Part shown: in pieces, positions 1 to 5,670 of the stretch | How the letters are laid out: each line of letters opens with the position of its first letter | Position numbering within the stretch: the first letter of the stretch is position 1 | The notes under the pieces: model-generated | What the model was told of the DNA's origin: nothing | Seen by the model: the letters and a program-made list of their open reading frames with translations, nothing else | Databases searched by the model: none | Made by a program: the position numbers and the translations under genes | Assembly (NCBI GenBank): GCA_011391455.1 | Contig: JAABQN010000107.1 | Span: forward strand, 1-6,949 | DNA: 6,949 nt | Reading direction: 5' to 3' | DNA from: Nitrospiraceae bacterium | Lineage (GTDB): Bacteria > Nitrospirota > Nitrospiria > Nitrospirales > Nitrospiraceae

Positions 1-1038
1 CCGGCCGGCCTGATAGGCACCGGGATAGCCTCCCGACGTCATGACGACACACACCGCCGTCGCATCATGCCAGTCCACGGTAAGCTGATCAAGCCGATGT
101 TCGACCACAGCCTCCATGACCTCCAGCAAATCGGTCTTGAGCAACGGGAGCACGACTTGCGTTTCCGGGTCTCCCATCCGGGCATTGAATTCCAAGACGT
201 ACGGCGTCCCCTTCACAATCATGAGTCCGGCATACAAGACACCCTGAAACGGACAGCCCATGCGAGACAGGGCTTCGACGGCAGGATAGAGGACCTGCTG
301 GGTGACCTGCTCACGCAGCGCCTTTGTCCCGAGCGGCGCAGGACAATAGGCGCCCATGCCCCCGGTATTAGGCCCCGTATCGCCATCCCCGACTCGTTTA
401 TGGTCTTGCGCCGGCAGCATCGGCACCACCGTCCGGCCATCCGTGAACGCCATGACCGTCAGTTCCTCACCGTCTAAAAACTGTTCGATCAACACGCGCT
501 GACCGGCCTGACCGAATACCGCATGTTCCATCGAGTCGCGAACGGCCTGTTTCGCTTCCTCACGCGTCGTCGCGATGACAACACCCTTTCCCTGTGCGAG
601 TCCGTCGGCCTTTATCACGACAGGAAGGTCATGTTGATCGAGATAGGCCAACGCCAAGGCCAATCGGTCGAAGCTTTGCGCTTGTGCCGTGAGAATCTTT
701 GCGCTGCCCATGACCTCTTTGGAAAAGACTTTGCTGGCTTCGATGCGCGCGGCCCCTTTCGTCGGTCCAAATATTTTGAGCTTCGCCTTGCGAAACTCAT
801 CGACGATGCCCAACGCAAGGGGGGCTTCCGGTCCCACGACGGTCAGGTCGATCTTCTCAGACTGCACAAACGCTTTGAGTCCGACGATGTCATCGGCTTT
901 AATTGGCACGCAGGTCGCAAGCGATTCGATCCCCGCATTGCCAGGCGCGCAGTAGAGCGTCGGCATCCGGGGACTTTGCGCAAGCTTCCACACCATGGCG
1001 TGCTCGCGTCCCCCACTGCCAACGACAAGAATTTTCAT
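1..1038 (-). CDS. purD: Phosphoribosylamine--glycine ligase (GAR synthetase), C-terminus cut by the window edge
   Basis: Catalyses the second step of de novo purine synthesis in the cytoplasm: ATP + glycine + 5-phosphoribosylamine to GAR. My reading of the minus strand is open from ATG at 1038 to base 1, giving 346 residues of a family usually about 420-430 long. N-terminal domain: GSGGREHA at residues 7-14 and GPEAPL at 69-74. ATP-grasp core: ASKVFSK near 101-107, VIKADG 141-146, GKG 150-152, DGEE 189-192, QDHKR 211-215, NTGGMGAY 224-231. The PurD signature RMGDPETQ is at 287-294, with the expected metal ligands E283 and N285 just before it. The start is fixed by the GSGGREH loop following at once. 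No good Shine-Dalgarno is visible upstream, unlike purH. Oddity: the usual I-P-T-A motif of the ATP-grasp entry reads I-L-T-A at 115-118. It lies 149 bases downstream of purH in the same direction, a classic purHD order. Identification is very secure. Confidence 0.97.
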   Translation of the reverse strand, partial: MKILVVGSGGREHAMVWKLAQSPRMPTLYCAPGNAGIESLATCVPIKADDIVGLKAFVQSEKIDLTVVGPEAPLALGIVDEFRKAKLKIFGPTKGAARIEASKVFSKEVMGSAKILTAQAQSFDRLALALAYLDQHDLPVVIKADGLAQGKGVVIATTREEAKQAVRDSMEHAVFGQAGQRVLIEQFLDGEELTVMAFTDGRTVVPMLPAQDHKRVGDGDTGPNTGGMGAYCPAPLGTKALREQVTQQVLYPAVEALSRMGCPFQGVLYAGLMIVKGTPYVLEFNARMGDPETQVVLPLLKTDLLEVMEAVVEHRLDQLTVDWHDATAVCVVMTSGGYPGAYQAGR

Positions 1039-1054
1039 GGGTACTTGTACTGCA

Positions 1055-1189
1055 TAAAGAAAAAGCGGCTGCTCAAAATGGTTTCTCGCAAGGCCGCAGG
1101 AAGTCCGGTCACCGAGGCGTACGCTTCGGTACGTTGAGCGTGGCCGGGCGACCGAGAACGACGCGAGAGGCCATTTTCAGCAGCCGCTT
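1055..1189 (-). terminator. Possible terminator or attenuator between purH and purD
   Basis: Read in the direction of purH transcription, the GC-rich outer stem of the inverted repeat closes and is followed at once by TTTTTCTTTA (1064 down to 1055). A strong stem followed by a T tract is the form of an intrinsic terminator. The loop is far larger than usual (about 70 bases, itself structured), so efficiency is uncertain. If active it would reduce purD relative to purH, and purD would depend on read-through or its own promoter. Confidence 0.35.
1063..1189. repeat. Long inverted repeat filling the purH-purD gap
   Basis: The left arm 1063-1089 and right arm 1163-1189 match over 27 bases on opposite strands with only three mismatches: an 11-bp GC-rich helix, one mismatch, 7 bp, two positions that would be G-U pairs in RNA, then 6 bp. 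The 73-base interior has its own hairpin at 1111-1130: an 8-bp stem, including one G-U type pair, closed by GTAC. The right arm ends inside the purH stop codon. Near-complete terminal arms and a structured interior suggest a small dispersed palindromic element (REP- or MITE-like) rather than chance. I recall similar sequences from Nitrospira intergenic regions, but that is memory, not a search. Confidence 0.8.
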
Positions 1190-2741
1190 AGTGGCGGAAG
1201 TGGCGCATGCCAGTGAGAATCATCGCCACGCCCTGTTCATCTGCGGCTTTGATAATTTCGGCATCGCGAATCGAACCGCCCGGCTGAATGACCGTGGTGA
1301 TGCCGGCTTGAATGGCCGCATCCAATCCATCCCGGAACGGGAAGAACGCGTCCGATGCCATCACGCACCCTTTAATCGGCATCTGGGCCTTCATCACCGC
1401 AAGCTTCACGGAATCGACCCGGCTCATCTGGCCGGCGCCGATCCCCACCGTCTGCCCCGGCTTTGCATAGATGATCGCGTTCGACTTTACGTGTTTGCAG
1501 ACCTTCCAGGCAAAGGCGCAGGCAGAATATTCCTCGTCCGTCGGTTTCCGCATGGTCGGTACATTGAGCGCTCTCAAATCGGTCAAGACACCAAGATCCC
1601 GATCCTGCACGATCAATCCGCCCACCAACTTCTTAAGATCGAAGCCTTCTTGTTTCACTTTCGTGAGCGGCCCGACATCCAACAAACGCAGATCCTTCTT
1701 GCGCTTCAACTCTGCGAGCGCATCGTCGGCAAATCCCGGCGCAATCACCACTTCGACAAACGTAGCGGTAATTTCTTTTGCAGCGGCCAAATCCACAGGG
1801 CGATTGAATGCAATGACGCCGCCGAACGCTGAGATGGGATCGGTCTCACGGGCTTTCACATAGGCTTCGAGAGGCGTCGTGCCCAATGCCACACCGCAGG
1901 GATTATTGTGCTTGATAATCGCCACAGCGATCTCGTCATATTCTTTTGCCAGTTCGAGCGCCGAATTGGCATCGAGGAAATTGTTGTATGACATCGCCTT
2001 GCCGTGCAGAATTTTTCCACGGGATACCGACGGCTCGGACGAATGCAGTTCCCGATAGAAGGCCCCTTGCTGATGCGGATTCTCACCATAGCGGAGCATC
2101 TCTGCCCGTTCGAACTGCAGGGACAATATCCGGGGAAACTTGACCTCGCTGCCTTGCGCCTGTTTTTCAAGGTACCCGGCAATCAAGCTGTCGTAGCGCG
2201 CCGTATGCTGGAATACCTTCATCGCCAGCTCGCGCCGTAACTCGCGCGACGCCGTTCCTGTCTTTGCCGCATCGAGTACGCGCTGATAATCCGTCGGATC
2301 TACGACGACCAAAACATCTTCGTGGTTTTTGGCTGCGGACCGGAGCATCGACGGCCCGCCGATATCGATATTTTCAATGGCCTCTTCGAACGGACAGTGG
2401 GGTTTCGCAATCGTTGCCTCGAAGGGATAGAGGTTGACCACGACCACGTCTATGGGTCCGATTCCATGCTGCTCCATCTGCGCGACATGGGCAGGGACCG
2501 AACGACGTCCCAGCAGGCCGCCATGAATCTTGGGGTGCAGTGTCTTGACACGGCCGTCGAGAATCTCCGGTGAACCTGTGTACGCCGCCACATCGGTCAC
2601 CGTCACCCCTGCTTCGCGCAAAACCTTTGCCGTTCCTCCGGTCGAGAGGATCTCAGCCCCCAAGGCCGCAAGCCCCTTCGCCATCTCCACCACGCCGGTT
2701 TTGTCTGACACACTGATTAATGCCCGCTTAATGCCGGCCAT
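1188..2741 (-). CDS. purH: Bifunctional AICAR formyltransferase / IMP cyclohydrolase
   Basis: Catalyses the last two steps to IMP: transfer of the formyl group from 10-formyl-THF to AICAR, then ring closure. Full length at 517 residues, typical for the family. The N-terminal MGS-like cyclohydrolase domain (about 1-150) shows SVSDKTG 11-17, STGGT 33-37, GRVKTLHP 63-70, NLYPFE 103-108 and ENIDIGGPSM 123-132. The transformylase domain shows LRYGENPHQ 216-224, SYNNFLDANSAL 251-262, and IKHNNPCG 276-283, where K277-H278 correspond to the catalytic Lys-His pair. It continues with SAFGGVIAFNRP 304-315, GAGQMSRVDS 435-444, SDAFFPFRDG 463-472 and the usual end RHFRH. The start at 2741 is supported by AAGGAG five bases upstream and by the MxxKRALISVSDKTG beginning. 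purD follows in the same direction, so the two are probably one transcript interrupted by a palindromic element. The 5' side is crowded by a second repeat cluster. Confidence 0.98.
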   Translation of the reverse strand: MAGIKRALISVSDKTGVVEMAKGLAALGAEILSTGGTAKVLREAGVTVTDVAAYTGSPEILDGRVKTLHPKIHGGLLGRRSVPAHVAQMEQHGIGPIDVVVVNLYPFEATIAKPHCPFEEAIENIDIGGPSMLRSAAKNHEDVLVVVDPTDYQRVLDAAKTGTASRELRRELAMKVFQHTARYDSLIAGYLEKQAQGSEVKFPRILSLQFERAEMLRYGENPHQQGAFYRELHSSEPSVSRGKILHGKAMSYNNFLDANSALELAKEYDEIAVAIIKHNNPCGVALGTTPLEAYVKARETDPISAFGGVIAFNRPVDLAAAKEITATFVEVVIAPGFADDALAELKRKKDLRLLDVGPLTKVKQEGFDLKKLVGGLIVQDRDLGVLTDLRALNVPTMRKPTDEEYSACAFAWKVCKHVKSNAIIYAKPGQTVGIGAGQMSRVDSVKLAVMKAQMPIKGCVMASDAFFPFRDGLDAAIQAGITTVIQPGGSIRDAEIIKAADEQGVAMILTGMRHFRH

Positions 2742-2746
2742 AAAGT

Positions 2747-2752
2747 CTCCTT
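2747..2752 (-). promoter_or_regulatory. Shine-Dalgarno of purH
   Basis: AAGGAG on the minus strand, five bases before the ATG at 2741. It confirms the purH start and lies only about 12 bases from the nearest unit of the upstream palindromic repeat cluster. Confidence 0.8.
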
Positions 2753-2763
2753 GGATGACGATG

Positions 2764-2896
2764 AAGCTCCCCGCAGCAAGCTGCGGGGTATCTTGCGAAA
2801 TTCTCCGAAGCCACTACCCTCCTTCGCCAAGGCTACGGAGGGTTCCCCTCGCCTTCATCCCCGTAGCAAGCTACGGAGTATTCGGCGAAGGAGAAT
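2764..2896. repeat. Cluster of palindromic repeat units upstream of purH
   Basis: Several nested inverted repeats: an 8-bp perfect stem with CAAG loop (2769-2776 with 2781-2788); CCCTCC/GGAGGG (2817-2822 with 2837-2842); a 6-bp stem with the same CAAG loop (2861-2866 with 2871-2876); and a long-range 10-bp perfect pair, 2819-2828 with 2884-2893. The two CAAG hairpins share the pattern CCG(C/T)AGCAAGCT(G/A)CGG, so they are diverged copies of one unit. One reading frame gives 'RSKLRGI' and 'RSKLRSI', a spurious peptide I remember as the signature of a widespread dispersed palindromic repeat. In the purH transcript this would form a structured 5' leader ending near the ribosome binding site. Confidence 0.8.
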
Positions 2897-3056
2897 CGAT
2901 AGTTGTCATGAATATTGGAAGGCGGGCGAAGAATAGCAAATGAAGGTACACCTTACAAGTGGAATGGAGCGCCCACGGATCGTGCCGGAAACAGGTTAAG
3001 GTAATGGTTGAGCTTTAGCGAGGATCTCATGTGTACTCATATAGGTTCGCGTCTCG

Positions 3057-3062
3057 ATTATA
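3057..3062 (-). promoter_or_regulatory. Candidate -10 element for purH
   Basis: A perfect TATAAT on the minus strand, about 315 bases upstream of the purH start. No good -35 box is present: at 17 bases spacing the hexamer is ACGGTA. If used, it would give a leader of roughly 300 nucleotides containing the whole palindromic cluster. It is a candidate only, because a six-base match can be chance. Confidence 0.3.
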
Positions 3063-3066
3063 GGGG

Positions 3067-3120
3067 TTTGGCTCATAAATACCGTCTGGTATGCACTCAC
3101 GCAGTATGGTAGGGTCACAG
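3067..3120 (+). promoter_or_regulatory. Upstream block of the first OmpA-like gene, partly conserved at the second copy
   Basis: Contains TTTGGCT (3067-3073), GGTAGG (3108-3113) and ACAG (3117-3120). The same three blocks occur in the same order before the second copy (5579-5634), with spacing and distance to the start codon equal to within two bases. A weak sigma70 reading is TTGGCT, 16 bases, TGGTATGCA (extended -10 style). Shared position makes a promoter or operator likely, but its exact elements are unresolved. Confidence 0.3.
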
Positions 3121-3155
3121 CGGTTTTCGGCTATCTTCCGCTCGAGAGTTGATTC

Positions 3156-4016
3156 ATGATGCGGAAAGCGATTCTAGGCGCAGGCGCTATCGCCCTTACT
3201 TTTATTGCTGCGGTCTGTATTCCGCGCCATCTTCCGACATCGACAGCATCAAATTCCCTCACCCCTGCCAGCTTTCATGCGCGTATAGAGAAGGGAAATC
3301 TGACCCTCCGTGGCTCGCTCCCCAGTGAGGCCATTAAAACCACAATCCTTCAGCGAGCCCACGAACTGTATGGAGCTACGCCTGGCCGTGTCGTCGATGA
3401 GTTAATGGTGGACCCGAGCGTGGGGCCCGCAGATTGGATAGACAATGTCCCCAAGGCCCTTCCCATCTTAGGGCGCATGATGGAACGAGGTTCCGTCATC
3501 ATCGATGGACGGTCGCTTGTTCTTAGCGGCCGAGTCGATAGCGATCGCGCCAAGGCCTCCATCCTGCAAGACCTCGCCCCTCTGACACAAACAGGGCTTA
3601 AGCTGGAAGATCATATCCTCGCGGCTCAGCTCGCGGCTCCTTCCCCTACGCTCCAGAAGAAGTTAGATGAGACCCTCACGCAAGGCTCCATCGAATTTGA
3701 GTCGAATGCCACGACGATGCTTCCCCGCAGTCGGACCACACTAGACCAGCTGATTACGATCTTGCGTCGTGCTCCTAATACAACTATTGAAATAGGCGGC
3801 CATACGGACAAGTACGGCGCGCCGGACTATAATCTTCAACTCAGCCGCCGCCGCGCTGAAGCCGTGCGGCGCTACTTTATCAATCACGGCTTGACCAATC
3901 AGTTCACCGCCGTCGGCTATGGCGACTCACGACCGCTGTCGGTGGCACAGACGCGAGCCGGCTTGCAACGCAACCGTCGTATTGAATTGCGAATAAAAGG
4001 AACTGGTGACCTATGA
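3156..4016 (+). CDS. Membrane-anchored BON-like / OmpA-type peptidoglycan-binding protein, copy 1
   Basis: Predicted inner-membrane-anchored protein that grips the cell wall. A basic MMRK start and hydrophobic segment (about 5-22) act as signal anchor. C21 is not in a good lipobox, since valine precedes it. Residues about 40-156 form a BON-like domain with two internal repeats: 48-68 and 120-140 share the pattern xLxLxGx(L/V)xS(E/D)xxKxxILQ. A short linker (about 157-165) leads to an OmpA C-terminal domain (166-280) with IEFES, GGHTDKYG, NLQLSRRRA and GYGDSRPL. D218 and R233 are 15 residues apart, as are the diaminopimelate-binding Asp and Arg of Acinetobacter OmpA. The layout recalls mycobacterial OmpATb/ArfA (Rv0899). 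Two ATGs stand together. The first, 3156, is chosen because the protein then aligns without gaps with copy 2. Only a weak GAGAG precedes it. It overlaps the next gene by ATGA. Confidence 0.9.
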   Translation: MMRKAILGAGAIALTFIAAVCIPRHLPTSTASNSLTPASFHARIEKGNLTLRGSLPSEAIKTTILQRAHELYGATPGRVVDELMVDPSVGPADWIDNVPKALPILGRMMERGSVIIDGRSLVLSGRVDSDRAKASILQDLAPLTQTGLKLEDHILAAQLAAPSPTLQKKLDETLTQGSIEFESNATTMLPRSRTTLDQLITILRRAPNTTIEIGGHTDKYGAPDYNLQLSRRRAEAVRRYFINHGLTNQFTAVGYGDSRPLSVAQTRAGLQRNRRIELRIKGTGDL

Positions 4017-5338
4017 TCACGCTCATCGGCCAGATTTTGGGTTGTCTTCTCATTGCGGGGGGCATTGGCGTCGTAGTTGGATGGCTGCTTCGAAATCTGT
4101 CCGCCAGCCTGCTCACACAACAGTTCACGGAAGTCACTGCCACACTACGAGTCAAAGAACAGATGCTGGAGAAGGCGCGCTATGAGCTGAACGTTCAAAC
4201 CGCTGCGATGCAGCTATTGGAAAGCAAGATGATTGAATCGGAAGAGCTCAGCCAATCCACCCAGCAGGAACTCGCAACACGAAACGACCGCCTTCTGGCG
4301 CTTCAAGAAGAACTGTCCGTTCGCTCACAGAAGCTGACGGTCCTGGAAGCGGATGATACCTCTGCTCGCCGCCGCGCGAGCGAGTCTGACGCGCTTGCCT
4401 CGGCTGCACAGGCGGAAGAGGTTCAGCGGTTGCATCTCACCAGCCAAGCTGCCCAGCAGACACTCGCCACGAACGAGCAAGAACGACAGAATCTTCAACG
4501 TCGCATCGTCGAGCTGGAAGCCGTCGTTTCAGAAGCCGATCTGCTGCGCGCGCGCCTGAAGGAACTCGAGCCGGCCCAAGGGCGGGTCCATTGGCTGGAA
4601 GTGCAACTCTCCGATCAAGAGGCCGAGCATCGAGCCTCATTGCACCGACTCGACAGCCAACTGGCCGAACGAGACCGGCGCATCGACACGCTCGAACATT
4701 TCCAACAACAGTTGCAGGAGCAGGAGGCATCGCTGACTGAGTGGGAGACAAAATATGCCCGTGCCCTCACGCAACACGAAGCGCTGAATGTCACGTTACA
4801 AAACCAACTTGCAACACAAGACACACTCCACGCCCGGCTCCGGCTCGATGAGCAACACCTGCATGAGCGAGACGCACAGATCCTTGCCCTGCAGCGCCAG
4901 GTGCAGGACCTCGAAAAGCAACAACAACTGACGAGTCAAATAAAACTGGCGGGAGAAAAGCAAGAGGAGCAAACCCGTCTTCGAAAACGCCCGACTGAAG
5001 TCCAGGCCCCAGCCCGTATCAAAGCCGATAAGGAAGCCGTGGCCCCTCGCCAGGCCAGTCAGAATGGGAGTCAGCTGAGCCTTCAGATCGAGCAGATGAA
5101 AGCGGCAAAGAATGCACAAAAAGACGACCTGAGTAAGATTCACGGCATCGGCCCCGTCTTTGCGCGAACCCTAAACAAGATGGGGCTGTACACCTTTGTT
5201 CAAATCGCACGCTGGAAACCGGAGGATATCAACGCGATTGCAAAGAAGCTCTACACCGCCCCAGACCGGATCAAGCGGGGCAAGTGGATTGATGAAGCTA
5301 AAAAAGAGCATTACCGCAAGTACGGCGAGCGGCTCTGA
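4013..5338 (+). CDS. Membrane-anchored coiled-coil protein with C-terminal helix-hairpin-helix domain
   Basis: 441 residues. Order: a glycine-rich membrane helix (about 4-26, GCLLIAGGIG...GWLLR) with GxxxG-like spacing suited to helix packing; a very long charged, Gln/Glu/Arg-rich coiled coil (about 35-320); a basic, low-complexity hinge (about 320-368); and a C-terminal domain (370-441) with the helix-hairpin-helix core KIHGIGP at 375-381, followed by F-x-QIARW and EDINAIAKKL. This resembles the 'H3TH/DUF4332-like' domain found at the ends of various bacterial proteins. Positive charges follow the helix (R27, R46, K48) and none precede it, so the coiled coil is predicted to be cytoplasmic. 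The domain suggests DNA or nucleotide-related binding but shows no nuclease active site that I can recognise. Its start overlaps the upstream stop as ATGA, with AAAGGA 11 bases before. It is co-translated with the OmpA-like gene. The precise function is unknown. Confidence 0.88.
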   Translation: MITLIGQILGCLLIAGGIGVVVGWLLRNLSASLLTQQFTEVTATLRVKEQMLEKARYELNVQTAAMQLLESKMIESEELSQSTQQELATRNDRLLALQEELSVRSQKLTVLEADDTSARRRASESDALASAAQAEEVQRLHLTSQAAQQTLATNEQERQNLQRRIVELEAVVSEADLLRARLKELEPAQGRVHWLEVQLSDQEAEHRASLHRLDSQLAERDRRIDTLEHFQQQLQEQEASLTEWETKYARALTQHEALNVTLQNQLATQDTLHARLRLDEQHLHERDAQILALQRQVQDLEKQQQLTSQIKLAGEKQEEQTRLRKRPTEVQAPARIKADKEAVAPRQASQNGSQLSLQIEQMKAAKNAQKDDLSKIHGIGPVFARTLNKMGLYTFVQIARWKPEDINAIAKKLYTAPDRIKRGKWIDEAKKEHYRKYGERL

Positions 5339-5400
5339 TCAGGACGTAGCCAGAACCTCTATGCCAGCAACTAGTTGAAATTACAGACGATACCATCTTC

Positions 5401-5583
5401 TCATGGCGTGAAGTCTCCCGGCCGTACAACTACATTCCGAAACTCAGGTGGAGCGGCTGCATAAGACAGCGCTGTCGCAAGCGGCGTGACTTCATGATTT
5501 CCGACGGTATCTCCCAATCTCAAATAGAAACCAGCCTTTCCGAACGCATCCTGTCCAGATTCAAATATTAAAAAAATATTTGG
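5401..5583 (-). pseudogene. Possible remnant of an unidentified gene
   Basis: The minus strand is open for 60 codons from after a TAG at 5584-5586 to a TGA at 5401-5403. It has no in-frame ATG. The translation looks protein-like, with pieces such as GFYLRLGDTVG, TALSYAAAPPEF and NVVVRPGDF and ordinary codon choice. I do not recognise the family. It could be the tail of a gene destroyed when the module was duplicated or inserted. It could also be chance, because stop-free stretches of this length are not rare in GC-rich DNA. Confidence 0.25.
5562..5582. repeat. AT-rich perfect palindrome with A-tract loop
   Basis: CAAATATT (5562-5569) and AATATTTG (5575-5582) are perfect reverse complements around five A residues. 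This is the most AT-rich spot of the window, about 90 bases before the copy 2 start. It overlaps the TTTGGCT block shared by both modules. It could be a regulator site, an UP-like or bent-DNA element, or part of the copy 1 transcript end. No similar palindrome precedes copy 1. Confidence 0.55.
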
Positions 5584-5634
5584 CTAAAAGTGGCTCCTGC
5601 CACCATTTTTTCACTTATGTGGTAGGTTTTACAG
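5579..5634 (+). promoter_or_regulatory. Upstream block of the second OmpA-like gene, matching that of the first
   Basis: TTTGGCT (5579-5585), GGTAGG (5621-5626) and ACAG (5631-5634) repeat the order and spacing seen at 3067-3120. Between them the sequence is unrelated and carries the terminator-like hairpin. This suggests the duplication included the control region. I cannot assign a convincing -10. Confidence 0.3.
5590..5611 (+). terminator. Probable intrinsic terminator of the first module
   Basis: GTGGC (5590-5594), loop TCCT, GCCAC (5599-5603), then CA and six T residues (5606-5611). The A run at 5586-5589 could extend the stem into the T tract. The stem is short (5 bp), but form and position (end of module 1, before the copy 2 start) fit a rho-independent terminator. 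It could alternatively act as a leader hairpin of copy 2. Confidence 0.45.
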
Positions 5635-5658
5635 AAGCTTGCAGGTGTCAATTCGTCC

Positions 5659-5664
5659 AAGGAG
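5659..5664 (+). promoter_or_regulatory. Shine-Dalgarno of OmpA-like copy 2
   Basis: AAGGAG six bases before the ATG at 5671. It is far stronger than the GAGAG at the same place in copy 1, so copy 2 may be translated more efficiently. Confidence 0.75.
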
Positions 5665-5670
5665 TGATCC

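Larger units (their letters stand above)
2742..3155. other. Divergent intergenic region between purH and the first OmpA-like gene
   Basis: 414 bases without a credible gene. From left to right it holds the purH ribosome binding site, the palindromic repeat cluster (2764-2896), about 150 bases with no structure I can name (2897-3050), a minus-strand TATAAT suited to purH, and the upstream block of the rightward module. The short open frames through 2751-2943 only translate the palindromes. I see no tRNA, riboswitch consensus or PurR-type operator here. Confidence 0.6.
5339..5670. other. Intergenic region between the two modules
   Basis: 332 bases. It holds a possible minus-strand coding remnant (5401-5583), a 12-bp perfect palindrome GACAGCGCTGTC (5465-5476), an AT-rich palindrome (5562-5582), a terminator-like hairpin (5590-5611), the conserved upstream block of copy 2, and its ribosome binding site. 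No terminator directly follows the helix-hairpin-helix gene, so transcription may run on to the hairpin at 5590. Confidence 0.6.

Noticed and set aside
67..1832. Plus-strand open frames of 130-309 residues across the purine genes
   Set aside because: All lie antisense to purD and purH, whose family motifs are intact in the opposite frame. The 309-residue frame even spans both genes and the repeat between them.
2751..2943. Small open frames (61 and 137 residues) covering the repeat region upstream of purH
   Set aside because: They translate the palindromic units (RSKLRGI/RSKLRSI) or the antisense strand of purH, and have no domain or ribosome binding site. They are spurious products of the repeats.
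2742..3155. Purine riboswitch or PurR operator upstream of purH
   Set aside because: No purine aptamer core and no PurR-like palindrome was found. The structure present is explained by the dispersed repeat.
3156..3230. Lipoprotein signal in the OmpA-like proteins (cysteine at residue 21 in both)
   Set aside because: The residue before the cysteine is V in copy 1 and F in copy 2, not G, A or S, so the lipobox is poor. A signal anchor is the better reading.
4437..4824. Minus-strand open frames of 69-104 residues within the coiled-coil gene
   Set aside because: They are shadows caused by repetitive GC-rich codons, with biased Cys/Arg/Ser composition and no domain or ribosome binding site.
4013..5338. 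SMC/RecN-type ATPase or nuclease suggested by the long coiled coil and H3TH-like end
   Set aside because: No Walker A or B motif and no nuclease catalytic cluster is visible. Coiled-coil similarity alone is not informative.
5330..5345. CTGATCAG palindrome around the stop codon of the helix-hairpin-helix gene as a terminator
   Set aside because: There is no loop and no T tract follows.
5465..5476. 12-bp perfect palindrome GACAGCGCTGTC as an operator
   Set aside because: It is an isolated single site without a partner copy before module 1, and lies inside the possible coding remnant. Chance is sufficient to explain it.
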